Assembly: GCA_025989215.1 (NCBI GenBank)
Contig: JAPDNP010000007.1
Location: 124,001 to 188,000 of the forward strand
DNA from: Neisseriaceae bacterium JH1-16
Lineage (GTDB): Bacteria; Pseudomonadota; Gammaproteobacteria; Burkholderiales; Chromobacteriaceae
Length of the DNA: 64,000 bases
Reading direction: 5' to 3'
Position 1 is the first letter of the stretch; every line of letters starts with the position of its first letter. The notes beneath the pieces were generated by a model. It was not told where the DNA came from. It worked only from the letters and a program-made list of their open reading frames with translations, and made no database searches. Of the stretch, positions 27,856-37,654 are shown in pieces. Both the position numbers and the translations under genes were made by a program.

Positions 27856-29208
27856 TCAGGCGATCTCGCTGGCAATCTCTTCAATGCAAACCGCATGCTG
27901 CGCTTCTTCTTCCGCGCTCTCTTCGGCCGGGCGACCCGGCAGCAACAGATTCAGCAGCACCGCCACCAAGGCACCAACAGTAATCCCCGAACCGAACACT
28001 TCCTTCACGAAGCCCGGCAGCTTGGAGAGTAGCTCCGGACGCGCCGTCACCGCCAGGCCGCAGCCAATCGCCACGGCAATGATCAGCCCGTTACGCTTGT
28101 TGTGCTCCACCCCACCCAGCATCTGAATACCGGCCGAGATGATCATCGCGAACATCATCAGCCCGGCACCACCCAGCACCGGCTGCGGCACCGTCACCAC
28201 TAGCGCGCCCAGGATCGGGAACAGGCCGGCCAGCATCAGGAAACCGCCGGTAAAGGCCACCACGTGACGGCTGGCCACACCGGTCAGCGAGACCACACCC
28301 ACGTTCTGCGCAAAGGTCGATACCGGCGGGCTCGACATCAGCGAAGCGAAAGCCGAACCGACGCCATCACACAGGATGCCTCGCGACAGGCGCTTGCCGG
28401 TCACCTCGGTCTGCGTCGCCGAGCCCAGCGCCATGAAGGTGCCGGTGGTCTCGACGATGGTGACCAGGTAGGCAATCGACATCGCCACGATGCCGGACGG
28501 CGGAAAGCTCATGCCAAAGTGCAGCGGCTGCGGCAGCGCGAACACGATCGAGTGGTGCACCTGCGAGAAGTCCACCTTGCCCAGCGCCAGACAGACCAGA
28601 TAGCCGATGAACATCCCGATCACGATCGCCGACGCCGAGATGATGCCCTTACCGAACTGCACCAGCCCCACCACCAGCACCAGCACCAGCAGTGCAATGC
28701 CAAGATTGACCGGGTCGCCGTAGTTAGCACTGTGCGCACCGCCGGCAGCCCAATCGATCGCCACAGGCACCAGCGACAGGCCGATCATCGCCACCACCAC
28801 GCCGGTCACCGTATGCGGAAACAGTTTTCGAATGGTCGGCATGAAGAAGCTACCGACAATCATCACCAGCGAGCCCACCAGCGAAGAGCCGAGAATCCCC
28901 GGCACACCATGCTCCAGGCCTACGCTGATCGCGGCACCGACAAAGGCGAAACTGGTACCCATCACACAGGGCAGACGGATGCCAACCGGCCCCACGCCCT
29001 TGCACTGAATGATCGTCACGATGCCGGAACCCAGCAACGCGGCATTGATCAGCGCCACCAGCTGGTCGGCCGGCAAGTGCAGAGCCCCGCCGATAACCAG
29101 AGGCACGGCAATAATGCCGCCCAGAGCGGCCAACAGGTGCTGCGCGGCAAGTAACAGGGAGGTCAACACGGGCGGGCGGTCTTCCACCCTAAACAGCAAC
29201 GGGTTCAT
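27856..29208 (-). CDS. NCS2-family nucleobase (xanthine/uracil) permease, paralog 2
   Basis: A 450-residue permease sharing architecture and most residues with the gene at 26172: QHLLAALGGIIAVPL, GTSFAFVGAA, QNVGVVSLTGVASRHVV and GLMMFAMIISAGIQML. It differs mainly in the acidic C-terminal tail (SAEEEAQHAV). GGAGAAG ribosome site 4 bases upstream. Each paralog has its own terminator and its own copy of the upstream block, so they are separate transcripts, probably specialised for different purines or induction conditions. I cannot assign substrates. Confidence 0.9.
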   Translation of the reverse strand: MNPLLFRVEDRPPVLTSLLLAAQHLLAALGGIIAVPLVIGGALHLPADQLVALINAALLGSGIVTIIQCKGVGPVGIRLPCVMGTSFAFVGAAISVGLEHGVPGILGSSLVGSLVMIVGSFFMPTIRKLFPHTVTGVVVAMIGLSLVPVAIDWAAGGAHSANYGDPVNLGIALLVLVLVVGLVQFGKGIISASAIVIGMFIGYLVCLALGKVDFSQVHHSIVFALPQPLHFGMSFPPSGIVAMSIAYLVTIVETTGTFMALGSATQTEVTGKRLSRGILCDGVGSAFASLMSSPPVSTFAQNVGVVSLTGVASRHVVAFTGGFLMLAGLFPILGALVVTVPQPVLGGAGLMMFAMIISAGIQMLGGVEHNKRNGLIIAVAIGCGLAVTARPELLSKLPGFVKEVFGSGITVGALVAVLLNLLLPGRPAEESAEEEAQHAVCIEEIASEIA

Positions 29209-29290
29209 CTGGCTTCTCCATCTACTCTCAATCAGGTACTGCCCTGCCTAAGATTGTTATGTTTGTTTCTTACTGCCCGCCATACTGTAG

Positions 29291-29329
29291 ATTCCATATG
29301 GTGGATGTCAATTCCATTTTGTAAATTTG
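29291..29329 (-). promoter_or_regulatory. Conserved NCS2 upstream block, copy 2
   Basis: ATTCCATATGGTGGATGTCA is followed by a second ATTCCAT 20 bases after the first, then GTAAATTTG. On the minus strand TTGACA, 16 bases, TACAGT could be the promoter. It shares at least 20 positions with the copy upstream of paralog 1. Confidence 0.55.
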
Positions 29330-29586
29330 TAACAAAATCAATCATCACTTGGCAGGCCATTGTTTTTCCATAGGCTTATTTCTTTACATGAAGATACAAA
29401 ATGGCCACATCATTAATTTGGTGTATTTTGGAAACGATTTTGCCGATCATTGACACTTCCTATCCTCCTGGCAGCCTCTTCTAACCAGAAACACCCAAGC
29501 CCCCTCCTCAGAACCAAGCCGAACCCCTAGCCCAGCCACACATACCTCATCTAGCGTCGCACCCTTACCACAGCGACCAAACGGCC
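29330..29586. other. A+T-rich intergenic spacer
   Basis: About 250 bp between the divergent NCS2 and aceA promoters, richer in A+T than the coding regions. No gene seen. An imperfect CAAAAT...ATTTTG inverted pair lies near 29397-29430. Confidence 0.4.
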
Positions 29587-29602
29587 AAAGTGTCGACACT
29601 TT
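29587..29602. promoter_or_regulatory. Perfect 16-bp palindrome upstream of aceA
   Basis: AAAGTGTCGACACTTT, a perfect dyad 328 bases upstream of the aceA start. A dimeric regulator site is a reasonable guess. Which regulator is unknown. Confidence 0.45.
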
Positions 29603-29621
29603 TTCATTAGATCAATTTTTA

Positions 29622-29643
29622 GTTCGCAAGTGCAGCAAAGAAC
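29622..29643. promoter_or_regulatory. GTTCGCAA-N5-GCAAAGAAC element upstream of aceA
   Basis: Two half-sites related to the TTTGCAAA motif of RamB/PrpR/ScfR-type regulators of glyoxylate and short-chain fatty-acid genes. The same half-sites, with a 7-base spacer, occur at 33112-33135 before the ABC importer. Confidence 0.5.
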
Positions 29644-29929
29644 AAAGCCGAAACAGTTCGCTTTCAAACAACCATGTAATCTTGTGAAATTACGTTATTT
29701 TCCAACGAAAAAAGCCCTTCACAGTCAATTTTTTTGTGATTTAATGGAAGCACAACAACGCAAAAGACAGCGACGGATTGTCGCACTGCAAACACGAAGA
29801 AATTGCCTTACTGGCGACAGATTGCCGGTTTGGCCTGACAAGTTAGCCCGGCCACGGGCAGCAAGGCAGAAGAGAGAGCCGGCCTGACCGCCGGCACCGA
29901 GGAAACCTACCAAGGATAGGGAAAACACC

Positions 29930-31225
29930 ATGACCACTCGCGAACAGCGCATTGCCGCCATCCAACACGACTGGGACACCAACCCACGCTGGAAGGGCAT
30001 CGCCCGCACCTACACCTCAGCCGACGTGGAACGCCTGCGCGGCTCCCTGCAGATCGAGCACACCCTGGCTCGCCGTGGCGCCGACAAACTGTGGCAGCAC
30101 ATCACCACCAGCCCGTTCATCAATGCGCTGGGCGCGTTGACCGGTGCCCAGGCGATGCAACAGGCCAAAGCCGGCCTGAAGGCGGTGTACCTGTCCGGCT
30201 GGCAGGTGGCGGCAGACGCCAACATCGCGGGCCAGATGTACCCTGACCAATCACTCTACCCAGCCAACTCGGTACCATCGGTAGTCGAACGCATCAATAA
30301 CACTTTCCAGCGCGCCGACCAGATCCAGCACTCGGAAGGCGTCAACGAAGGCGACGCCAACTACATCGACTACTTCCTGCCGATCGTTGCCGATGCCGAA
30401 GCCGGCTTCGGCGGCGTACTGAACGCGCACGAACTGATGAAGGCGATGATTCAGGCAGGTGCCGCCGGCGTTCACTTCGAAGACCAGCTCGCCTCGGTGA
30501 AGAAGTGTGGCCACATGGGTGGCAAGGTACTGGTACCGACCCGCGAGGCGGTGGAAAAGCTTTCCGCCGCTCGCCTCGCTGCCGACGTCATGGGCGTGCC
30601 GACCGTGATCATCGCGCGTACCGATGCCGAAGCCGCCGACCTGCTGACCAGCGATGTCGACGAGCGCGATCAGCCATTCTGCACCGGCGAGCGCACCGTC
30701 GAGGGCTTCTATCGCGTGAAACCGGGCGTCGAGCAAGCCATTGCCCGCGGCCTCGCGTACGCGCCCTACGCGGATCTTATCTGGTGCGAAACCGGCACAC
30801 CGGACCTGGAGTACGCCCGCCAGTTCGCCGAAGCCATCCACGCCGAATTCCCGGGCAAGATGCTGGCCTATAATTGCTCGCCATCGTTCAACTGGAAGAA
30901 GAACCTCGACGACGCAACCATCGCCAAGTTCCAGCGCGAACTGGGCGCGATGGGTTACCGCTTCCAATTCATCACCTTGGCCGGCTTCCACAGCCTCAAC
31001 TACTCGATGTTCGACTTGGCTTACGGCTACGCTCGTGAGAACATGACAGCGTTTGTGGAACTGCAGCAAAAAGAGTTCACCGCTGCGGAACGCGGTTTCA
31101 CCGCTGTAAAACACCAGCGTGAAGTGGGGACCGGTTACTTCGATGCCGTGACCCAGACCATCCAGGGCGGACAATCGTCCACCACGGCCCTGAAGGGGTC
31201 GACCGAAGAAGCCCAGTTCCACTGA
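29930..31225 (+). CDS. aceA: Isocitrate lyase
   Basis: A 431-residue enzyme splitting isocitrate to succinate and glyoxylate, the first step of the glyoxylate shunt. The catalytic loop KKCGHMGGK has the active cysteine at 193. [10 protein letters not shown] near 89-98 and [11 protein letters not shown] near 315 are also diagnostic. Length equals E. coli AceA (434). GGATAGGG upstream serves as ribosome site. It is followed by aceB 136 bp downstream on the same strand. The order aceA-aceB is reversed relative to E. coli. The long 5' region with operator-like elements suggests control by carbon source. Confidence 0.97.
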   Translation: MTTREQRIAAIQHDWDTNPRWKGIARTYTSADVERLRGSLQIEHTLARRGADKLWQHITTSPFINALGALTGAQAMQQAKAGLKAVYLSGWQVAADANIAGQMYPDQSLYPANSVPSVVERINNTFQRADQIQHSEGVNEGDANYIDYFLPIVADAEAGFGGVLNAHELMKAMIQAGAAGVHFEDQLASVKKCGHMGGKVLVPTREAVEKLSAARLAADVMGVPTVIIARTDAEAADLLTSDVDERDQPFCTGERTVEGFYRVKPGVEQAIARGLAYAPYADLIWCETGTPDLEYARQFAEAIHAEFPGKMLAYNCSPSFNWKKNLDDATIAKFQRELGAMGYRFQFITLAGFHSLNYSMFDLAYGYARENMTAFVELQQKEFTAAERGFTAVKHQREVGTGYFDAVTQTIQGGQSSTTALKGSTEEAQFH

Positions 31226-31231
31226 GCGCCC

Positions 31232-31290
31232 CCTGCCTAGCGCAGGTTAGCGCCGCGACGTAAGGTACTGTTTTACCTGGCGTTGCGGCG
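31232..31290 (+). other. Two hairpins in the aceA-aceB gap
   Basis: CCTGC/GCAGG (31232-31246), then an imperfect stem with CGCCGC and GCGGCG at its base (31251-31290). No U tract follows, so they more likely adjust message stability or partial read-through than terminate fully. A single TTTGCA follows at 31291. Confidence 0.45.
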
Positions 31291-31361
31291 TTTGCATTGC
31301 CTACTCTTCCAACCATTGATAAAGAGGCGGACAACCGCCCGCGCAATATTCAGGAAAACGC

Positions 31362-32963
<1,602 letters not shown>

Positions 32964-32998
32964 GTACTGCAACGCAGCAATTCGCCATGTTGCACCCC

Positions 32999-33023
32999 AA
33001 AGCGGCCCCTAGCGGGCCGCTTT
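32999..33023 (+). terminator. aceB terminator
   Basis: A 10-bp perfect stem AAAGCGGCCC/GGGCCGCTTT, 5-base loop, then GTTTTTG. Confidence 0.92.
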
Positions 33024-33076
33024 GTTTTTGCCTATCGCTTCACACTGAAACATACTGCCTACAATATCCAATTGTT

Positions 33077-33135
33077 GAAATAATATTTCGTACACTGGCG
33101 AATATTTTTTTGTTCTTTGCAATAAAATTGCGAAC
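33077..33135. promoter_or_regulatory. Operator-like elements upstream of the ABC importer
   Basis: GAAATAATATTTC (33077-33089) is a perfect odd palindrome. At 33112-33135 the minus strand reads GTTCGCAA, 7 bases, GCAAAGAAC, the half-sites found upstream of aceA. The region is A+T-rich and 70-130 bases before the importer start, a typical operator position. Confidence 0.5.
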
Positions 33136-33204
33136 ATGAGTCGGCGCCTGACGCGCCGCCGTGCCGTGCCTTATAAAGATCAGACAACACCACAAGGAGA
33201 AAGC

Positions 33205-34185
33205 ATGAGACACCTGTCGCGCCGCCTGTTCGTAACGACCGCCCTTGCCGGTCTGGTTGCCAGTGCCTTCGCGGTTTCGGCCAGCGCAGCTGAAATGAAA
33301 TCGGTGGCGATCACCGCCATCGTAGAACACCCGGCGCTGGACGCAGCTCGCAAAGGCATCGAAGACGAGCTCAAAGCCGCCGGTTACATCCAAGGCAAGA
33401 ACCTCAAGTACCAATTCCAGAGCGCGCAGGGCAACACCGCCACCGCCTCCCAGATCGCCCGCAAATTCGTCGGCGACAGCCCGGACGTGATTGTCGGCAT
33501 CGCCACCCCGAGCGCCCAGGCACTGGTCGCGTCGACCAAGACCATTCCAGTGGTGTTCGCTGCTGTGACCGACCCGGTCGCCGCCAAGCTGGTGAAGGAC
33601 TGGAAGCCGTCCGGCACCAATGTCACCGGCGTGTCCGACGCGCTGCCGCTGGCACCGCAGATCGAGCTGATCAAGAAGGTCAAGCCGGGCGCCAAGCGCG
33701 TCGGCATGGTGTACAGCCCGGGTGAAGTGAACTCGACCATCGTCGCCAAGGAACTGAAAGCGGAACTCGCCAAGCAGGGTATGACGTTGACCGAAGCCTC
33801 GGCAGCCCGCACCGTGGACGTGCCGTCGGCCGCCAAGAGCCTGGTCGGCAAGGTCGATGTGATCTACACCACCACCGACAACAACGTCGTATCGGCTTAC
33901 GAATCGCTGTATAAGGTTGCCATCGACAGCAAGCTGCCGCTGGTCGCCGCCGACACCGACACGGTGAAGCGCGGTGCCGTTGCCGCCCTGGGTCAGAACT
34001 ACTACGACATGGGTCGCCAGACCGGCAAACTGGTAGTGCGCATCCTGAAGGGCGAGAAGCCGGGCGCGATCGCTCCGGAAGTGGGCACCAAGCTCAACCT
34101 GGTAGTCAACCCGAATGCTGCCGAGAAGCAAGGCATCACGCTGTCGCCGGAACTGATCAAGACCGCCAAGGAAGTGATCAAGTAA
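33205..34185 (+). CDS. ABC transporter substrate-binding protein (TrpX/PF04392 family)
   Basis: A 326-residue periplasmic binding protein. A signal peptide (residues about 1-29, RRLFVTTALAGLVASAFAVSASA) precedes the mature start AEMKSVAITAIVEHPALDA. The mature fold contains VGIATPSAQALVA, PVVFAAVTDPVAAKLV, VTGVSDALP and KRVGMVYSPGEVNS, all characteristic of the ABC_sub_bind family. AAGGAGA lies 4 bases before ATG 33205. An in-frame start at 33136 would break the signal peptide. First of three importer genes. In Firmicutes relatives carry aromatic amino acids, but many proteobacterial ones have no known ligand. Confidence 0.88.
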   Translation: MRHLSRRLFVTTALAGLVASAFAVSASAAEMKSVAITAIVEHPALDAARKGIEDELKAAGYIQGKNLKYQFQSAQGNTATASQIARKFVGDSPDVIVGIATPSAQALVASTKTIPVVFAAVTDPVAAKLVKDWKPSGTNVTGVSDALPLAPQIELIKKVKPGAKRVGMVYSPGEVNSTIVAKELKAELAKQGMTLTEASAARTVDVPSAAKSLVGKVDVIYTTTDNNVVSAYESLYKVAIDSKLPLVAADTDTVKRGAVAALGQNYYDMGRQTGKLVVRILKGEKPGAIAPEVGTKLNLVVNPNAAEKQGITLSPELIKTAKEVIK

Positions 34186-34196
34186 CGCCCGTATTG

Positions 34197-34220
34197 CGAC
34201 TTCGGCCAACCCCGAAGTCG
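34197..34220 (+). repeat. Hairpin containing an uptake-like motif
   Basis: CGACTTCGG and CCGAAGTCG form a 9-bp perfect stem whose loop and left arm contain TTCGGCCAA. It sits 11 bases after the binding-protein gene, followed by a second longer imperfect hairpin (34215-34267), and probably sets the binding-protein:permease ratio. Confidence 0.65.
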
Positions 34221-34287
34221 GCTCCTTCTCCCCGGAGCGGGCCACAAGCCCTGCCCGGGGAGCGACTGTTTCACGAGGTGTAGTTTC

Positions 34288-35214
34288 ATGTCCCTGATCG
34301 CCTTGCTGGGCGCCACCGAAATCGGCCTGATCTTCGCGCTGGTAGCGCTGGGGGTGCTGATTTCCTTCCGCATCCTGAATTTCCCCGACCTGACCGCCGA
34401 CGGCAGCTTTCCGCTGGGCGGCGCCGTTGCCGCCACGCTGATCGCCGGCGGCCACGACCCCTGGATGGCTACGCTGGCCGGCACCGCCGCCGGCGCGCTG
34501 GCCGGCCTGACCACCGCCTGGCTGAATGTTCGCCTGAACATCCTGCAGCTGCTGGCCAGTATCCTGGTGATGATCGCGCTCTATTCGATCAACCTGCGCA
34601 TCATGGGCGCACCGAACATGCCGCTGATTGGCGCGACCACGGTGTTCAGCCCGTTCATCGCCCTGTCTCCCGACTCGCAGTACGTGATCCAGCCGATGGT
34701 GCTGGCCGTCATCGTGGTGATTGCCAAGCTGGCGCTGGACGCCTTCTTCGCCTCGCAGTCCGGCCTGGCGATGCGCGCCACTGGCGCCAACCCGCGCATG
34801 GCGCGCTCGCAGGGCATTGCCACCGACCGCATGGTGCTGATCGGCATGGCGATCTCCAATGCGCTGATCGCACTGGCTGGCGCGCTGTACGTGCAGACCC
34901 AGGGCGGCGCCGACATCTCGATGGGTATCGGCACCATCGTGGTAGGCCTGGCCGCGGTGATCATCGGCGAGACCCTGATCCCGGGCCGCACCATCATGAT
35001 CGCCACACTGGCCGCCGTGCTCGGTGCACTGGTCTACCGCCTGTTCATCGCACTGGCGCTCAACGCCGACTTCATCGGCCTGCAGGCGCAGGATCTCAAC
35101 CTGATCACAGCCCTGCTGGTCGGCTTCGCGCTGGTCCTGCCGTCGCTCAAACGTAAACTCGCCGCCAAACGCTCGGCAGCCTCCAAGGGGAGTACCGCTC
35201 ATGATGCGCGCTAA
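34288..35214 (+). CDS. ABC transporter permease (TrpY-like, BPD-transp-2 family)
   Basis: A 308-residue inner-membrane permease with about 8-9 hydrophobic segments, in the LivH-like permease superfamily. The stretch SFRILNFPDLTADGSFPLGGAVAA (about 29-50) and the cytoplasmic loop MRATGANPRMARSQGI (about 167-182) are shared by permeases partnered with PF04392 binding proteins. Starts 102 bp after the binding-protein gene with a GAGG-like site, and its 3' end overlaps the ATPase gene by 14 bp, showing translational coupling. Confidence 0.88.
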   Translation: MSLIALLGATEIGLIFALVALGVLISFRILNFPDLTADGSFPLGGAVAATLIAGGHDPWMATLAGTAAGALAGLTTAWLNVRLNILQLLASILVMIALYSINLRIMGAPNMPLIGATTVFSPFIALSPDSQYVIQPMVLAVIVVIAKLALDAFFASQSGLAMRATGANPRMARSQGIATDRMVLIGMAISNALIALAGALYVQTQGGADISMGIGTIVVGLAAVIIGETLIPGRTIMIATLAAVLGALVYRLFIALALNADFIGLQAQDLNLITALLVGFALVLPSLKRKLAAKRSAASKGSTAHDAR

Positions 35215-35995
35215 GGGTCTGTTCAAGACCTTCAACCCTGGCACCCCGATCGAAAACCCGGCGCTGCGCGGCGCCTCGCTGGACATTCCGCAGGGCCAGT
35301 TCGTTACCGTGATCGGCTCGAATGGCGCCGGAAAATCGACCTTCCTCAATGCGATCAGCGGTGACCTGATCGTCGATCAAGGCTCAATCGAGATCGCCGG
35401 CCGCGACGTCACCCGCCTGTCGGCCTGGCAGCGCGCCGGACTGGTCGCTCGGGTGTTCCAGGACCCGATGGCCGGCACCTGTGAGGGGCTGACCATCGAG
35501 GAGAACCTCGCGATCGCTTGGCAGCGCGGCAATAAGCGTGGCCTGAAGGGCTCGCTGAACGCTTCGCTGCGCAGCCAGTTCCGCGACAAGCTCGCCACGC
35601 TGAACCTCGGCCTGGAAAACCGCCTCACCGACCACATGGGCCTGTTGTCCGGTGGCCAGCGCCAGGCGGTGAGTCTGTTGATGGCTTCGCTGAAACCGTC
35701 GCAGATCCTGTTGCTCGACGAGCACACCGCCGCGCTCGACCCGAAGACCGCCGCCTTCGTGCTGGAGCTGACCGACCAGATCGTGCGGGAGAACCAGCTC
35801 ACCGCGATGATGGTGACGCACTCGATGCGCCAGGCGCTCGACCACGGTGATCGCACCGTGATGCTGCACCAGGGCCGGGTGGTCCTCGATGTGGCCGGCG
35901 AAGAACGCGCCAAGATGGATGTTCCCGACCTGCTGGCGATGTTCGAACGCACCCGCGGTGAAGCACTGGCCGACGACGCCCTGTTGCTCGGCTAA
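35201..35995 (+). CDS. ABC transporter ATP-binding protein (TrpZ-like)
   Basis: A 264-residue cytoplasmic ATPase energising the importer. Walker A is GSNGAGKST (about 45-53), the signature LSGGQRQAVSLL is near 150, and Walker B ILLLDEHTAALDP is near 170. The H-loop MMVTHSM is near 208. Two adjacent ATGs (35201, 35204) follow GGGGAG. The overlap with the permease gene indicates one operon. The three-gene unit lacks a second permease, consistent with a homodimeric channel. Confidence 0.92.
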   Translation: MMRAKGLFKTFNPGTPIENPALRGASLDIPQGQFVTVIGSNGAGKSTFLNAISGDLIVDQGSIEIAGRDVTRLSAWQRAGLVARVFQDPMAGTCEGLTIEENLAIAWQRGNKRGLKGSLNASLRSQFRDKLATLNLGLENRLTDHMGLLSGGQRQAVSLLMASLKPSQILLLDEHTAALDPKTAAFVLELTDQIVRENQLTAMMVTHSMRQALDHGDRTVMLHQGRVVLDVAGEERAKMDVPDLLAMFERTRGEALADDALLLG

Positions 35996-36006
35996 GCCCT
36001 CCCTTC

Positions 36007-36026
36007 GTCCCCGCTACGGCGGGGAC
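36007..36026 (+). terminator. Hairpin after the ABC importer operon
   Basis: GTCCCCGC/GCGGGGAC 8-bp stem with a 4-base loop. Followed by ACCTCC, not a U tract, so a moderate terminator at best. Confidence 0.55.
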
Positions 36027-36071
36027 ACCTCCTCCCCTGCACTACGCAATCCATACACAAGCCGTACACGA

Positions 36072-36091
36072 CCGGGTTGGCCGAAACCCGG
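36072..36091. repeat. Hairpin whose loop is an uptake-like motif
   Basis: CCGGGTT and AACCCGG pair around GGCCGA, so the stem-loop contains TTGGCCGAA. It lies between the ABC operon and the SIMPL gene and may back up termination. Confidence 0.7.
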
Positions 36092-36136
36092 CATCAGCGT
36101 ATCGTAAAGTACCTCTGAACCCACAAGGAGTGCTCC

Positions 36137-36829
36137 ATGCGTCCGCTTTATCCCGTGCTGTTATCCGCCGCCCTGCTTGCCCCTGCCTATGTGGTCGCCG
36201 CCGAAGCGACCGTGGTCAACCTGAGCGGTCAGGCACAACGCGAGGTCGACAACGACGAGACCAGCGTCGTGCTGTACGCACAGGAGAACAACGCCAATGC
36301 GGCCAAACTGGCCGATAGCCTGAATCGCACGCTCAAGCGTGCACAGGGCGATGCCGGCGCGGTGAAGAGCGTCGAAGCCAGCGGTGGCCAGGTCAATACC
36401 TGGCCAAGCTACGACAAGGCCGGCAAGATCAACGGCTGGCAAGGTCGCGGAGAAATCCGCCTGAAGAGCCGCGACAGCGCCGCCCTCGCCGATCTGACCG
36501 GCAAGTTGCAAAGCTATCTGCAACTGGAGCGCGTCAGCTTCAATGTCTCCGATGCGGTACGCCGCCAGACCGAAGCGACCCTGATTCCGGAGGCGATCCG
36601 CTCGCTGGATGCGCGCGCTGCCGCGGTCGGCAAGGCCATCGGCAAGCCGGCCCTCTCCATCAAGGAACTGAATATCGGCGAAAGCCACGAAGGCATGCCG
36701 CGTCCGATGATGGCAATGGCCAAGTACGGTAGTGCGGACGCCGCATCAGAACGCGTGACGGCCCCGAGCTGGGAAGCGGGCAAGAGCACGATTTCGGTGC
36801 AGGTGTCGGGTAAAGTGGAATTGCGCTGA
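36137..36829 (+). CDS. SIMPL (DUF541) domain periplasmic protein
   Basis: A 230-residue exported protein with a signal peptide (residues 1-22, ending VVAAEA). The SIMPL domain starts VVNLSGQAQREVDNDETSVVLYAQ, continues with repeated alpha-beta units including WQGRGEIRLKSRD, and ends STISVQVSGKVEL. Length fits E. coli YggE (246), a protein linked to oxidative-stress tolerance. The biochemical role of the family is not established. AAGGAG lies 7 bases upstream. A single-gene unit as far as the sequence shows. Confidence 0.85.
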   Translation: MRPLYPVLLSAALLAPAYVVAAEATVVNLSGQAQREVDNDETSVVLYAQENNANAAKLADSLNRTLKRAQGDAGAVKSVEASGGQVNTWPSYDKAGKINGWQGRGEIRLKSRDSAALADLTGKLQSYLQLERVSFNVSDAVRRQTEATLIPEAIRSLDARAAAVGKAIGKPALSIKELNIGESHEGMPRPMMAMAKYGSADAASERVTAPSWEAGKSTISVQVSGKVELR

Positions 36830-36903
36830 TCGGGCGGCGTACTCGGGTGATAGCCCGAATATAATGAATCAATTCCGCCTCGTTCCTCCGACGCCTGACT
36901 GCC

Positions 36904-37518
36904 ATGAAACTGATTGCCTCGTTGACTAGCCCGTTCGCCCGCAAGGTGCGTATCGTCCTGCATGAGAAGAAGATCGACTGCCCGCTCGAAGAGGTGCAGC
37001 CATGGCTGCCTGACAGCCATGTCATCGATCACAACCCCCTGGGGAAGGTGCCGGTGCTGATTCTGGACGACGGCAGCAGCCTGTTCGATTCGCGGGTAAT
37101 CGTCGAATACCTCGACACCATCTCGCCGGTATCGCGGATCTTCCCGCAGGAAAAACGCGCCCTGATCGCGACCCGACGCTGGGAAGCACTGGCCGACGGG
37201 ATTTGCGACGCGGCAGCGGCGATCGTAGTCGAACGGCGTCGTGCAACCGAGCAGCAGAGCGAGGAATGGGTACGGCGCCAGATGCAAAAGGTGGAGCGCG
37301 GCTTGACCGTGCTAGCGCACGATCTGGGAGAACGCCATTGGTGTAACGGCGAAGGCTATGGCTTGGCCGATATCGCGGTAGGCGTCTGCCTGGGCTACCT
37401 CGACTTCCGCTTCCCGGCTCTGAACTGGCGGGAGCGCCATCCGAACCTGGCCGCACTGCAGCAGCGTCTCGCCCCCCGTCCCTCCTTTGCCGATACCGTT
37501 CCTCCGCCTAGCGTCTGA
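36904..37518 (+). CDS. Glutathione S-transferase family protein (YibF-like)
   Basis: A 204-residue soluble protein. The thioredoxin-like N-terminal domain begins MKLIASLTSPFARKVRIVLHEK, where a serine at position 9 may serve as the catalytic hydroxyl. NPLGKVPVL carries the cis-proline, and LFDSRVIVEYLD gives the glutathione gamma-glutamate site (SRxI). The C-terminal helical domain has LADIAVGVCLGYLDFR. Similar in style to E. coli YibF and distinct from SspA. Substrate unknown. The gene is closed by a bidirectional-looking terminator. Confidence 0.85.
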   Translation: MKLIASLTSPFARKVRIVLHEKKIDCPLEEVQPWLPDSHVIDHNPLGKVPVLILDDGSSLFDSRVIVEYLDTISPVSRIFPQEKRALIATRRWEALADGICDAAAAIVVERRRATEQQSEEWVRRQMQKVERGLTVLAHDLGERHWCNGEGYGLADIAVGVCLGYLDFRFPALNWRERHPNLAALQQRLAPRPSFADTVPPPSV

Positions 37519-37542
37519 ACACTTACCGTATGCCAGAATGAC

Positions 37543-37568
37543 AACAGCCGGCCCCAGGGCCGGCTGTT
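37543..37568 (+). terminator. Terminator of the GST gene
   Basis: AACAGCCGGCCC/GGGCCGGCTGTT, a 12-bp perfect stem followed by TGATTTGG. Confidence 0.85.
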
Positions 37569-37587
37569 TGATTTGGTCACGCCAATG

Positions 37588-37614
37588 AAAAAGCGGAGGG
37601 GGAATCCCCCTCCG
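37588..37614 (-). terminator. Porin gene terminator
   Basis: CGGAGGGGG/CCCCCTCCG stem with a 3-base loop; on the minus strand CTTTTTC follows. Confidence 0.88.
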
Positions 37615-37654
37615 ACAAATGACTGACTTGCGTTACTACAGTGAACGGTACGGC

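Noticed and set aside
26172-29208. Two near-identical NCS2 genes as a possible assembly duplication
   Set aside because: The proteins differ at many positions and in their C-terminal tails, and each gene has its own distinct terminator. This is a genuine old tandem paralogy.
29630-29887. 85-codon frame upstream of aceA
   Set aside because: It lies in the A+T-rich aceA leader, has no ribosome site and an implausible basic composition. It overlaps the operator-like GTTCGCAA element.
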